A DNA stretch of 64,000 nucleotides. It comes from JAWSVE01 sp050789445 (GTDB lineage Bacteria > Pseudomonadota > Gammaproteobacteria > Pseudomonadales > Cellvibrionaceae). Below the pieces are notes generated by a model. It was not told the DNA's origin. It searched no databases and saw only the letters and a program-made list of their open reading frames with translations. Shown here piece by piece: positions 27,311 to 36,732 of this stretch. The translations under genes were made by a program, and so were the position numbers. The stretch is from assembly GCA_050789445.1 (NCBI GenBank), contig JAILXR010000001.1, positions 3,596,001 through 3,660,000 of the forward strand, in the 5' to 3' direction. Each line of letters begins with the position of its first letter. Position 1 is the stretch's first letter.

Positions 27311-28633
27311 GTGGCCAATACATCTATTAAGAACATAAAAAAAATCATTTCCGTTTTCTCGACACTGGCCATGATTGCTTGTGTGCTCAGTCTGTTCGCG
27401 TGTTCAAAAAGCGAAGAAAAGCAAACGGCGAATACACTTCATACTGAAACGGAAATATCGGGTAATAAGATAAATAATGTATTTTCAAAACGATTGGCTA
27501 TTCCTAGAATTCCCCCATTACCTGTTGAAGGTCGAACATCCGAACAGGTTGCCATGTTGGCAGATCGTCCAGATTACAATTTATATAAAACGTTAGCGCA
27601 TCATGTTGAACTTTATAATCGATGGACGCCGTTGGGCCGAGCTTTATTAAACGGTTCAAAATTACCAGCGCGTGATCGAGAAATTATTATGTTGCGAATG
27701 GGGTGGTTATGTCAGGCCGAGTACGAATGGTCGCAACATGCTCGTATTGCGACGGCTGATGATGTCGGTATGACATACGATGAAGTTAAAAAAATAGCTT
27801 CTGATCCGAATGGCGATATGTGGACAGATTTCGAAAAAGCATTAATGAAAATGGTCGATGAACTACGATATGACGCAATGATCAGTGATGAAACCTGGAA
27901 AGCGTTAGCAACGCGATATGATAACCAGCAAATTATGGATGCGCTGTTTACGGCGGCACAGTATCAGTTGGTGTCTATGGTGCTGAATGGCACGGGTATT
28001 CAATTAGACCCGATTTTAGAGCATCGCTTACCAACAGATATTGACTTGCCTGCATTAGCCGAAAAAACAAATAGTCATAGATTATCCTCTCCGCGAATTG
28101 CGCCTCTAAAAAATGATGAGTTAAGTGAAGAACAGAAAAAAATGTTAGCGCCACAAGTACGTGAGGATGGGTCTGTTTTAAATCTTTATGCAACGTTAAT
28201 AAATCATCCTGTACTTTACGGGCCTCGCTATACGTTCGGCAGTTACTTATTGAGAGAAACTAGTTTGCCGCCAGCCACTCGTGAATTATTAATTATGAGA
28301 ACCGCATGGTTAATTAATTCAGAGTATGAATGGGCGCATCATGTATCTTTTGCAAAAGAGGCTGGATTAAACGATAAACAAATAGAAAATATTACGATAG
28401 GTTCAGAATCTCCAGTTTGGAATGAAGAGCAAAAAGCGGTGATAAAAGCAGCTGACGAATTACGACAAGAAGCGTTTATTACGGACGAGACTTGGGCAAC
28501 ATTATTAAAATATTACGATACGAAACAAATGGTAGAAATCTTGTTCACGGTAGGTGGGTACACGATGACGGGTTTAGCTATTAATAGTTTTGGTGTTCAA
28601 GTAGAAGATGGCTATCCGTCATTTCCAAAATAA
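27311..28633 (+). CDS. Carboxymuconolactone-decarboxylase-like double-domain lipoprotein
   Basis: About 440 residues from GTG 27311, which has an AGGGG ribosome-binding site five bases away; an open frame extends further upstream to 27089 but has no homology. The signal peptide ends in the lipobox LFAC. Two AhpD/CMD-like domains follow, each with a similar core: ARDREIIMLRMGWLCQAEYE with WSQHA, and ATRELLIMRTAWLINSEYEW with AHHV. The AhpD Cys-x-x-Cys pair is absent; the Glu and His positions of CMD proteins remain. It is unusual for this cytoplasmic fold to be exported and duplicated. It is the first gene of the PQQ cassette. Confidence 0.8.
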   Translation: MANTSIKNIKKIISVFSTLAMIACVLSLFACSKSEEKQTANTLHTETEISGNKINNVFSKRLAIPRIPPLPVEGRTSEQVAMLADRPDYNLYKTLAHHVELYNRWTPLGRALLNGSKLPARDREIIMLRMGWLCQAEYEWSQHARIATADDVGMTYDEVKKIASDPNGDMWTDFEKALMKMVDELRYDAMISDETWKALATRYDNQQIMDALFTAAQYQLVSMVLNGTGIQLDPILEHRLPTDIDLPALAEKTNSHRLSSPRIAPLKNDELSEEQKKMLAPQVREDGSVLNLYATLINHPVLYGPRYTFGSYLLRETSLPPATRELLIMRTAWLINSEYEWAHHVSFAKEAGLNDKQIENITIGSESPVWNEEQKAVIKAADELRQEAFITDETWATLLKYYDTKQMVEILFTVGGYTMTGLAINSFGVQVEDGYPSFPK

Positions 28634-28658
28634 TTACGTTAATAATTGAGTGATAATA

Positions 28659-30947
28659 ATGAATAACTTTAAAAATTTAAAAACGGCCTCACCGTTGACG
28701 CTAGTAACAGCATTGCTTATGACCGGTTTGACAATATCGGGAGCACAAGCGCAAACCGGTGCTCCTAATGGTGAGTGGCACACATGGGGCGGTGATTTAG
28801 GTTTTACTCGCTATGCCGACTTAGATCAAATAAATAAAAAGAATGTTGAAAAATTATCGCTTGCATGGCGTTGGAAATCCTTGCCGCACGGAAGTCGTCC
28901 TGATAATAATTTAAAAGCAACACCGCTGATGATTGATGGAGTGTTATATACGCCAACAGGTGTTCACCAAGCCGCTGCGTTAGATCCTGCCACGGGAGAA
29001 ACCTTATGGGTTTTTTCTCCAGAGCCCGCTGATATTGGCGGAAGAAATCCGTCATCAAGTAGTCGTTCATTAGCGTACTGGACCGATGGAAAAAACAAAC
29101 GACTATTTCATAACACACTCGATGGCCGATTAATTTCTATTGATGCAAAAACGGGTGAGGCTGATCCAGCTTTTGGTGATGATGGTTACATTGTTTTGAA
29201 AAACCAATTAACGGATCGTGAAGTGCCTTTTGTTGGTTCTTCATCTCCGCCAACCGTTGTTGGTGATGTTGTTGTTGCACAAGTGGTTACTTATATCACT
29301 TCTCCTAACAAGCAAGCGCCACCTGGACACATTCGTGGTTACGATGTAAGAACGGGGAAATTATTGTGGACGTTTCATACTATTCCGCAAAAAGGTGAAT
29401 TTGGGAATGAAACTTGGGAAAAAGAATCATGGAAATATACTGGCAATACTGGCGTATGGAGCATGATGAGTGCAGATTCCGAAACAGGTTATGTTTATTT
29501 GCCCGTCGAAGCGCCATCACACGATTTTTATGGCGGTCATCGTTTAGGTGATAATTTATTTGCGCAAAGTTTAGTGTGCCTTGATGCAAAAACAGGTAAG
29601 CGAGTGTGGCACTATCAAATGGTTCATCATGGTTTGTGGGATTATGACCCGCCATCGGCACCGATATTAGGTGACATAGTTGTCGACGGAAAAAAAATAA
29701 AAACCGTCACACAATTAACGAAACAAGGAATGTCATTTGTTTTTAATCGCGTTACTGGTGAACCCGTTTGGCCGATTGAAGAAAAGCCTGTTCCACAATC
29801 CACCGTTCCCGGTGAGCGTAGCGCGCCAACTCAGCCATTTCCAACTAAACCTGCTCCTTATGTTCCGCATGGTTACAGTGAAGATGGCTTAATTGGGTTT
29901 ACGCCAGAACTAAGAAAAGAAGCAATTAAAATTGCCGAACAATATGTTCGCGGGCCAATTTATACTCCACCAACAAGAATCGACACAGAATCAAAAAGCG
30001 GAACTCAGGGCACTTGGGTTCAGCCGGGATATGGGGGAGGATCGAACTGGAATGGTGGTGCCTTTGATGTAGGAACGGGTTACATGTATGTTCCTACAAG
30101 AAATAATGCCATGATTGCTCGGTTAGCAAAAGCAGATCCATCACTGACGGATTGGGATTATATTCGAGCGACTACGATGACGGCTCAAGGCCCACAAGGA
30201 TTGCCCATCGTTGCTCCACCCTGGAGTAAAGTTACGGCAACAGACATGAACAAAGGCGAACACGTTTGGTGGAGATCTATTGGCAGTGCACCCGATAGCG
30301 TTCGAAATCATCCAGCACTTAAGGGATTAGATTTAGACTTTGATAATATGGGTTATCCCGGTGTGAGGCCGGTTCCACTTGTAACCAAGTCATTATTTTT
30401 TTTGGCAGAAAGTGGAAATTTAAGTGGTGACCCTGGTACAAAAATATTTCATGCTTATGATAAAAAGACCGGAAAAACTGTTGCAGAAATAAAATTGCCG
30501 AGTAAAGTTTCCGGCGGTCCAATGACTTACCAGCACAAAGGAAAACAATATATTGTTATGGCGATAGCGACCCAAGAGCACCCAGCTGAACTCATTGCAC
30601 TAGCGCTACCAGAAAAAGGAAAACCTAAAGAAGTGCCAACGCATTCGGCATTGGATTTCATCACAAAAGGAACCGATGTGGAAGAGATCACGGCGTCAAA
30701 AGAAACGCTCATACTTGGTCGTAAAGTGTTTGCGGAAACCTGTTCAATTTGCCACGGTAGTGGCGGTGAAGGTATAGCCGGAGGAGCGCCAGCTCTTACT
30801 GGAATGACAGAACTAACCAATATACTGCGAGCTGTGACACAAGGTGGTGTTGAAATGCCGCCGATGAAACAAATGCTAACGGGCGAACAAATTGATGCTG
30901 TGAGTAAATTTGTCGCAATAGATCTCAACAAACCGTCATCATATTAA
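28659..30947 (+). CDS. Periplasmic PQQ-dependent dehydrogenase with C-terminal cytochrome c
   Basis: A 762-residue quinoprotein. The signal peptide ends near SGAQA. The eight-bladed propeller starts at GEWHTWGGDLGFTRYADLDQ and contains repeats such as LDAKTGKRVWHYQMVHHGLW followed by DYDPP, as in PQQ glucose/alcohol dehydrogenases. A C-terminal cytochrome c domain has C695-S-I-C698-H699 and the distal M-P-P-M segment. Substrate is unknown; no vicinal Cys-Cys pair typical of methanol dehydrogenases is seen. ATG 28659 is preferred over GTG 28650. It is 25 bases behind the CMD lipoprotein and 33 bases before the VOC lipoprotein, so all three probably form one operon. PQQ synthesis genes are not in the window. 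Confidence 0.9.
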   Translation: MNNFKNLKTASPLTLVTALLMTGLTISGAQAQTGAPNGEWHTWGGDLGFTRYADLDQINKKNVEKLSLAWRWKSLPHGSRPDNNLKATPLMIDGVLYTPTGVHQAAALDPATGETLWVFSPEPADIGGRNPSSSSRSLAYWTDGKNKRLFHNTLDGRLISIDAKTGEADPAFGDDGYIVLKNQLTDREVPFVGSSSPPTVVGDVVVAQVVTYITSPNKQAPPGHIRGYDVRTGKLLWTFHTIPQKGEFGNETWEKESWKYTGNTGVWSMMSADSETGYVYLPVEAPSHDFYGGHRLGDNLFAQSLVCLDAKTGKRVWHYQMVHHGLWDYDPPSAPILGDIVVDGKKIKTVTQLTKQGMSFVFNRVTGEPVWPIEEKPVPQSTVPGERSAPTQPFPTKPAPYVPHGYSEDGLIGFTPELRKEAIKIAEQYVRGPIYTPPTRIDTESKSGTQGTWVQPGYGGGSNWNGGAFDVGTGYMYVPTRNNAMIARLAKADPSLTDWDYIRATTMTAQGPQGLPIVAPPWSKVTATDMNKGEHVWWRSIGSAPDSVRNHPALKGLDLDFDNMGYPGVRPVPLVTKSLFFLAESGNLSGDPGTKIFHAYDKKTGKTVAEIKLPSKVSGGPMTYQHKGKQYIVMAIATQEHPAELIALALPEKGKPKEVPTHSALDFITKGTDVEEITASKETLILGRKVFAETCSICHGSGGEGIAGGAPALTGMTELTNILRAVTQGGVEMPPMKQMLTGEQIDAVSKFVAIDLNKPSSY

Positions 30948-30980
30948 TAGATAAAGAAAATAATAATGGAGAATAATTGG

Positions 30981-31961
30981 ATGAAAAGTTTAACAACGAA
31001 AACACAAAACCCAGTCGTTATCGCCGGTATTGCCATACTTAGTTTCATGCTTATCTCAGGCTGTACTGAAAAGAGCCAAGAGGTAACGGCTGAAGCGCTA
31101 GAGCAATCATTGGAGAGCGTGGCTGTTGACATTAAAGAGATGGAAGAAAGAATTGGAGAAAAAGCGGGCGAGATAAAAGAAGCAGCTACCTCATCAGAAA
31201 AAGAAATACCCCAGACGGCCCATGTGATTGGTGCTGCAAAATTAATTGTGGATAATTTAGCTGAGACGCAAAAGTTTTACGAGTCTATGTTTGGCATGAA
31301 AGAGGTTCGTCGATACGACTATGATCTCGATACGTTTGAAGAAACAATTATGGGGTTTGATGGGGGTGGTGCGACCTTGGCATTATTTGCGCCAAATGAC
31401 AAAGTTGAAATGCCGTTAAAAAAACCAGCGGCTCCATTAGTACTTATCTATACACCTGAATTTAAAGCGATCACAAAAAGAATAGAAAATGCTGGATACC
31501 CTGTTAGCATTTTTATGACAAAAGAAACGGGGCCTTTTAATGTTGCTATCGCTCGCGATCCAAGTGGTAATGCAGTAGAAATATTTGGCCGTGATAGTGC
31601 TGAATATGAAGTGGGTGGTTCAAAGTTAATGGTTGATGACCGTGTGGCTGCTGAAGAATTTTATAAAGAAATTCTGGATGCAACTCCGAGAGATTATTAT
31701 AAAACATCAACATACGACGAAGTAATTGTTAGTTATGGCGATGGACCTTTTCATGCGCTTTATCAACCTCTAAATGAAGACCCATTACCTAAAAGTATTT
31801 TTCCACAAACGGCTATCTATACGACAGATTTTGATGGCGTACTAGCGAAAATAGAAAAAAGAGGTTTGGGGTATCGTGAAGTGAAAACACAAATTGAGGA
31901 CTTAAGGATTATTATTGCCAAAGATACTGCAGGTAATGCGATAGAAATTATTAGTAGGTAA
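30981..31961 (+). CDS. Lipoprotein with two VOC (glyoxalase-like) domains
   Basis: 326 residues from ATG 30981, which has GGAG nine bases upstream; ATG 30966 would add five residues. A signal peptide ends in the lipobox LISGC. A helical, Glu-rich linker (EALEQSLESVAVDIKEMEER) precedes two VOC modules, the first beginning HVIGAAKLIVDNLAETQKFY and ending ARDPSGNAVEIFGR, the second beginning GGSKLMVDDRVAAEEFYKEI and ending AKDTAGNAIEI. VOC proteins bind metals or hydrophobic substrates. Export of a tandem VOC protein beside a quinoprotein dehydrogenase suggests a periplasmic detoxification or degradation step; the substrate is unknown. Confidence 0.83.
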   Translation: MKSLTTKTQNPVVIAGIAILSFMLISGCTEKSQEVTAEALEQSLESVAVDIKEMEERIGEKAGEIKEAATSSEKEIPQTAHVIGAAKLIVDNLAETQKFYESMFGMKEVRRYDYDLDTFEETIMGFDGGGATLALFAPNDKVEMPLKKPAAPLVLIYTPEFKAITKRIENAGYPVSIFMTKETGPFNVAIARDPSGNAVEIFGRDSAEYEVGGSKLMVDDRVAAEEFYKEILDATPRDYYKTSTYDEVIVSYGDGPFHALYQPLNEDPLPKSIFPQTAIYTTDFDGVLAKIEKRGLGYREVKTQIEDLRIIIAKDTAGNAIEIISR

Positions 31962-32020
31962 CAGTAAATCAGTAATCATCAGTCGGCTTGGAGTGCCGAT
32001 TCGTGAAAGTAATTCAAATA

Positions 32021-32055
32021 AAAACCGCGTATATCTTAATGCTGTACGCGGTTTT
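32021..32055 (+). terminator. Rho-independent terminator of the PQQ cassette
   Basis: Perfect 11-bp arms AAAACCGCGTA (32021-32031) and TACGCGGTTTT (32045-32055) around a 13-base loop, followed by more Ts. It lies 60 bases after the VOC lipoprotein stop. Confidence 0.88.
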
Positions 32056-32243
32056 TTTATGTTTTCAGCTTTACATAACATTTGTTATGGATGACTGGTT
32101 GGTTAAAGTTGTTGTTTTATAGCTCTAAATTATTAAAGTGTGAAAGAGGTACTGTTAATGCCATCTAAGTACTATAAAGCAGAGTAAGTACGTTTTATAA
32201 TGGAAAAAAGTATTTTATTTAGCGACAAAAAAAATATCGTTTT

Positions 32244-32266
32244 TTTAGTTTGCAGTGCAAACTAAA
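32244..32266. promoter_or_regulatory. Perfect 23-bp palindrome upstream of AraC-type gene
   Basis: Arms TTTAGTTTGCA and TGCAAACTAAA (11 bp each) flank a single G. It sits 173 bases upstream of the AraC-type start and lacks a following T-tract, so it reads as an operator for a dimeric regulator rather than a terminator. Confidence 0.55.
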
Positions 32267-32438
32267 TTGCATGCCATTGTTTTTTTGGTAATAGCATTGA
32301 TAGCAATAATGGCTAAAACAATAAAAGAAAGGACCTAATTAATATTCCCTACATCATTTTCATGTCGAGAAAATGGTATTCAGTGATTTATCTACTGATA
32401 ATAAACAGCAATAAATTATAAAAATAATAGAGGTGTTT

Positions 32439-33536
32439 ATGGATGTAAATTCAAAAATAATACCATTGGAGTTGCACCCAATGGGTTTTATTGAAGCGTT
32501 TATCCATTTCGGCGCTGATTTAGATCAGCTGCTAGAAAAAACTCATATCAATCGTAATATGTTAGGTGCGAAAGGAATAAAAATTTCTTACCAGCAGCAA
32601 TCTCAATTAATCCAAAACGGAATAAGCTTATGTAACAAGCCAGGGTTAGGTTTGCTTGTAGGCCTGTATATGGACTGGAGCTATAACGGCACAGTAGGAT
32701 CAGTTGTCCATTGTAGTCCAAGCATGAAAGAGGCGGGTGCTGCGATGCGACGTTACTTAGTCATCGCTCAACCCTACTATGCGATGCATATTAGTGAACC
32801 GCATGTCTACATTGATGAAAATCAACAGCTTGTTAATCCTTTGCGTTTTTTTCTGAATGAATCTGCGGACAAAATGCTATTTGAGTTTGAGTTGGAATAC
32901 CGATTAGCTGTTACTTTAAGGTTGGTTGATCTCTGCGGTAATAAAAATATTGATGATCCTTCTGTACACCTATATATGAAAAAATCTAAACCGGCTCATG
33001 CTCATCTTTACGAACAATTGCCGGTTACAACAGTGACGTTTGATTGTGAGCAAACAGCGATATCTAGCCATTACACTTTTTTCACTGAGACCTGGCGCGA
33101 GCTTAGAAGACCTAGTTTTGATCGCTTGATGTTGCAATGTGAAAAAGAACTGACTGATGCCAACATCGAAACTTCATTTGCAGTAAAAGTTCGTTGGCAT
33201 GTAGGCTTATATTTTAACGAGCAGGTAGCTCTTGAAACCATTGCAGGGAATTTATCAATGACCCCGCGTGCATTAACTCGAAAGTTAGCATTGGAAGGGA
33301 CTAGTTTCCGAAATATTGTTCACGAAGTAAGAATGGAAATGACAGCATTTCATTTACGTTCATCAACATTAAGTGTCGATCAAATTTCAGAAATTATGGG
33401 TTTTTCAAGCCCTTCAAGTTTGCGACGTGCTGTGAAAAACTGGAGCGGTGAAACGGCCGGTCACCTTCGGTCGTCACCCCCTTCTAATGTGTCAACAACT
33501 GAACGATTCAAGCAACATCGATCCCCTTTGCATTAA
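32439..33536 (+). CDS. AraC-family regulator (OruR/ArgR-like)
   Basis: 365 residues from ATG 32439, preceded by AGAGGT at good spacing; an in-frame GTG two codons earlier is less likely. The N-terminal two thirds match the arabinose-binding-like domain of OruR-type regulators (QQSQLIQNGISLCNKPGLGL). The C-terminal double HTH runs from about residue 265: VALETIAGNLSMTPRALTRK, then LSVDQISEIMGFSSPSSLRR. Such regulators often control catabolic genes next to them; the upstream PQQ cassette or the downstream Lif-like gene are candidate targets. Confidence 0.88.
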   Translation: MDVNSKIIPLELHPMGFIEAFIHFGADLDQLLEKTHINRNMLGAKGIKISYQQQSQLIQNGISLCNKPGLGLLVGLYMDWSYNGTVGSVVHCSPSMKEAGAAMRRYLVIAQPYYAMHISEPHVYIDENQQLVNPLRFFLNESADKMLFEFELEYRLAVTLRLVDLCGNKNIDDPSVHLYMKKSKPAHAHLYEQLPVTTVTFDCEQTAISSHYTFFTETWRELRRPSFDRLMLQCEKELTDANIETSFAVKVRWHVGLYFNEQVALETIAGNLSMTPRALTRKLALEGTSFRNIVHEVRMEMTAFHLRSSTLSVDQISEIMGFSSPSSLRRAVKNWSGETAGHLRSSPPSNVSTTERFKQHRSPLH

Positions 33537-33626
33537 ATTAAAATATTATGCATAAAAGAAAGTTTGGTTTTTAGGGTTTTTTATAAATATAAAAAACGAA
33601 AAAATATTTTCGAGTCAATATCTAAT

Positions 33627-34742
33627 ATGGGAAATCAAAAGAAAGTAATTGTTATCGGCGCAGTCACTCTGGTGAGTATTGTAGTTTTATCATTTTTTTT
33701 CTTGCCTAGTTTTATACAGGATAAAAAAATAGCAGGGATCAAAAATTATGTGTCCGGAGGAGAATCAAACACCAATAGCATTGCCGAGAAATGGAAATGG
33801 GATAATTTTGAAGATAAGGATATCAATACAGCTATTCGAAAAGCAGAAGAGAGAGAAGAGAAGGGTACAGATGAGGCAGAAGAGAAGTTGTTCGAGTTTG
33901 ATGTCGTGGTTGTCTATTCAGCGTTAGCTGCTGTCGGGATAGATGACAACGGTGATGTCATTATCGATAGTAAAGCCTTAGATGCCCTAGAGGATGCATT
34001 TTCAAAATTACCGGAAGAATTAACAGGAACGGAACTTGAAGAGCTTTTACAGCTTATTAAGACTGGGCTACCCGGCGCAGCGGGCGAGCAAACAGCAGAG
34101 ATAATCGATCAGTTTCAGCGCTTTAAGATTGCGGAAAGAGATTTTAATGCTGTCATGCCTGAGCCAAAGAATGCTAGTGAAGCATTGGAGATATTTAATA
34201 AAAAGGTTGCGTTACGAGAATCTATTTTAGGGTTTGATGTTGCTAATAAATTATTTTCTCAAGAGCAGGCTCAGTCACGACATATGTTGGAGCTTATGGC
34301 GATTAGTGGTGATATATCCTTAAGTGATGAAGAAAAGAAAACTCGGATAAAAACGTTGAACTCAGAAAATAATTCACTCACTAATAACTATTCCATGAAA
34401 AATCCGCGTGATGATGAAATGGTAGAGAATAATGTTCTCATTTTGAGACAACAAGGAACAAGTGAAGAGAAAATATCAGCATACAGATTTGAACATCTGG
34501 GGGAAGAAAAAGCATCGTTGTTAATGAAGCAAGAAGAGGCTGAAAAAAAAGAGAAACATCTATGGGCGCAACGCTATGAATTGTTTAGTAAAGAGAAAAA
34601 GACCATTCTTTCTGCCGAGTTGCCAGAAGACGATCAAAAATTTCAAATTGAAGCATTGTTAAAGCAATACTATGATGAATCTGAGCTTGATGCCGCGCGC
34701 GCATATGATCGTAGTCAAGGTAATCCACAAAGCAATAATTAA
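33627..34742 (+). CDS. Lipase chaperone (Lif)-like protein 1, divergent
   Basis: 371 residues from ATG 33627; an upstream TTG at 33564 gives a non-homologous extension. One N-terminal TM helix (about 7-27) anchors it with the rest in the periplasm, like LifO/LipB foldases of class I lipases. A match to Lif is seen in the two helical lobes: RESILGFDVANKLFSQEQAQ, then DISLSDEEKKTRIKTLN, and the C-terminal pattern ending LLKQYYDESELDAARAYDRS. The catalytic R-x-x-F-D-Y-x-L-S-A signature of true foldases is replaced by KALDALEDAFSKLP at residues 116-129. It is closest to the protein at 42613, sharing W-x-W-x-N/D-F and IxxGLPGxAGEQ. No cognate class I lipase is adjacent. Confidence 0.78.
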   Translation: MGNQKKVIVIGAVTLVSIVVLSFFFLPSFIQDKKIAGIKNYVSGGESNTNSIAEKWKWDNFEDKDINTAIRKAEEREEKGTDEAEEKLFEFDVVVVYSALAAVGIDDNGDVIIDSKALDALEDAFSKLPEELTGTELEELLQLIKTGLPGAAGEQTAEIIDQFQRFKIAERDFNAVMPEPKNASEALEIFNKKVALRESILGFDVANKLFSQEQAQSRHMLELMAISGDISLSDEEKKTRIKTLNSENNSLTNNYSMKNPRDDEMVENNVLILRQQGTSEEKISAYRFEHLGEEKASLLMKQEEAEKKEKHLWAQRYELFSKEKKTILSAELPEDDQKFQIEALLKQYYDESELDAARAYDRSQGNPQSNN

Positions 34743-34789
34743 TGAGGCTTAGTGGTGTAAATACACTAAAATAAATTGATTGTTCCTTG

Positions 34790-34813
34790 CTAGCTATTCA
34801 AGTGAATAGCTAG
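34790..34813 (+). terminator. Strong hairpin after Lif-like 1
   Basis: Perfect 11-bp arms CTAGCTATTCA and TGAATAGCTAG around AG, 47 bases after the stop. No immediate T-run follows (GGTTAATTTAAAATTTTT), so it may be a terminator or an mRNA-stabilising stem. Confidence 0.45.
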
Positions 34814-35364
34814 GGTTAATTTAAAATTTTTACCAAAGATTTCCTATTAAGAATAATTATAATAATGGTTCTTGGTTGTAATCTTTGACCTGCATTACTT
34901 TAATGGGGTGAAGAAAGGTGGAAGTATTAACAATACAGTTGTAGGGATTAAGGGTAATTATTCTTTATGTGAAAAATATAAATATATTGGAAGATAAAAA
35001 ACCAGCACCAAAAAAATGGGGTTAACTTGATGCTGGGTAAAAAAGAAAGATATAAAGCATTGAACACATTGGTGAAGATTTTAGTCGATATTTTGTGTTT
35101 AAGATCAACGATTACTTTTTGATAAAATACTGAAGAGTATTCTAAAGATTAATACCAGGAACTTACTATTACATGAATAGCCAAAAACCTCCTGAAATGG
35201 ATTTTGAGGAAATAAAAAGGTCATTTTTTCTAAAATGGGCTTATGAAAATTAGTTCAGTGAAAGATCGGGGAGAAGTAATAATAGTTTTTCTGTCGAGCA
35301 TCACAGATATGTAATACGTAATTTTAATGTTTTCTGTAATAATCCCGGTTGTTTTTCAGTCGTT

Positions 35365-35398
35365 CATAAAAAACCGAGGCAGGCCTCGGTTTTTTATG
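35365..35398 (-). terminator. Bidirectional rho-independent terminator
   Basis: Perfect 15-bp arms CATAAAAAACCGAGG (35365-35379) and CCTCGGTTTTTTATG (35384-35398) around CAGG. The A/T tracts on both sides make it usable in both directions; it lies 65 bases past the stop of the minus-strand oxidoreductase. Confidence 0.85.
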
Positions 35399-35462
35399 AG
35401 TATTTTATTCGTTATTTTTTGCATCTACGTCCTGTGAAGTAGAAAACAGAAACTAGGAGTGT

Positions 35463-36479
35463 TTATTCTTCAGCGATCTTAACTAATTGCTTGCCAAAGT
35501 TTTTACCTTTTAATAAGCCACGGAATAATTCAGGCGCATTTTCTAGACCTTCGCCCACACATTCTTTGAATTTAATTTTACCTTCTTTAATCCATTGGCC
35601 TAGTTGAGTTGATGCTTCTAGCCAACGATCATCCCATTCGGTCACAACAAAGAAACGATGTTCAGGAACATTTTTCGCATCTTTAAAAATGTGGAAAGGA
35701 GAGCGTACTTGGGTAGCATCTTTTGCGTTGTAGCCAGAAACGTATCCACAGATAGGTGCGCGTGAACCAGGATTAAATAATTTTGAAACTGCTTCAGATA
35801 CTGCTCCGCCGACATTTTCAAAATAAACATCAACCCCCTTAGGGCAAGCGGCTGCTAATTTTTCTTCAAAGTCTGCAGCCTTGTAATCGATACAATCATC
35901 AAAACCTAATTCATCTTTTACGTAAGCACATTTTTCTGGACCACCGGCAACACCGACAGCGCGCAGACCAAGAATTTTTGCCATTTGGCCGACAACAGAT
36001 CCTACAGCACCTGATGCAGCAGCAACGACTAACGTTTCTCCAGCTTTTGGTTGGCCAACTTCAGTTAAGCCCCAATAAGCTGTTCGGCCTGGCATTCCAA
36101 TAACACCAAGATGCATACTCAGTGTGCCATTGTTTAAATCAACAGGGCGAACTCTAGCGTCATCGGCATCAGCAACATAATGTGTTTGCCAGCCAGTATA
36201 AGCCGTAACGTAATCGCCAACTTTGTATTTGTCAGATTTTGAATCGACAATAACGCCGGCAGATTCTGCAGTCATCACTTCGCCAATTTTCAAAGGATCC
36301 ACATAAGATTTTGCGTCATTCATTCGGCCACGCATATATGGGTCTAGGGACATCCATAAGACTTTTATGGTTACTTGGTTATCTCTTAATACTGGAAGTT
36401 CCTTTTCTTCAATAGCAAAGCAACTATCGTCTGGTTCGCCTTCTGGTCTTTTTGCTAATACAACGCGTTTTGATTTCAT
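35463..36479 (-). CDS. NADP-dependent zinc-free MDR oxidoreductase (CurA/LTB4DH-like)
   Basis: 338 residues from ATG 36479, which has GGAG at proper spacing; a start six codons upstream is less likely. The opening KSKRVVLAKRPEGEP and the SLDPYMRGRMND segment mark the leukotriene-B4-12-hydroxydehydrogenase/curcumin-reductase branch. The nucleotide-binding motif is AASGAVGSVVGQMAKILG. Members reduce alpha,beta-unsaturated ketones or aldehydes with NADPH and lack the structural and catalytic zinc. Cytoplasmic, monocistronic. Confidence 0.93.
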   Translation of the reverse strand: MKSKRVVLAKRPEGEPDDSCFAIEEKELPVLRDNQVTIKVLWMSLDPYMRGRMNDAKSYVDPLKIGEVMTAESAGVIVDSKSDKYKVGDYVTAYTGWQTHYVADADDARVRPVDLNNGTLSMHLGVIGMPGRTAYWGLTEVGQPKAGETLVVAAASGAVGSVVGQMAKILGLRAVGVAGGPEKCAYVKDELGFDDCIDYKAADFEEKLAAACPKGVDVYFENVGGAVSEAVSKLFNPGSRAPICGYVSGYNAKDATQVRSPFHIFKDAKNVPEHRFFVVTEWDDRWLEASTQLGQWIKEGKIKFKECVGEGLENAPELFRGLLKGKNFGKQLVKIAEE

Positions 36480-36732
36480 TTTTGAGTGCTCCACCAAATG
36501 GTTTGTGATCTAAAAAGTGCGAAGATACTAGCTCAAAGCATTCGTACTTAATAGGGTTAGATTTACGACTGATATAAATAACCTGTTTTTTCTTAGATGA
36601 GGTTGTTAGAAAGCTTGTATTGCAAGCAGTGTTATCAATTTTCTTTATTCTTTTGAATAGATTTTAGGGTGACTTAAAAGTCCTTTACCAATAACCCCAT
36701 TTTACTAGATGGCTGTAAATGGTTATTAAACT

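Larger units (their letters stand above)
31962..32438. other. Gene-free region between VOC lipoprotein and AraC-type regulator
   Basis: 477 bases with no convincing coding frame. It contains the terminator at 32021-32055 and the perfect palindrome at 32244-32266, both listed separately. The remainder is AT-rich and likely carries the promoter of the AraC-type gene. Confidence 0.6.
34743..35462. other. 720-base gap between Lif-like 1 and the MDR oxidoreductase
   Basis: No convincing gene. The region holds a hairpin at 34790-34813 and a bidirectional terminator at 35365-35398. A 26-codon frame at 35173-35253 has an AGGA upstream but no recognisable product. AT content is high throughout. Confidence 0.6.

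Noticed and set aside
35173..35253. 26-codon frame MNSQKPPEMDFEEIKRS...
   Set aside because: An AGGA lies upstream but the peptide matches nothing known and the region is otherwise non-coding; too short to support.
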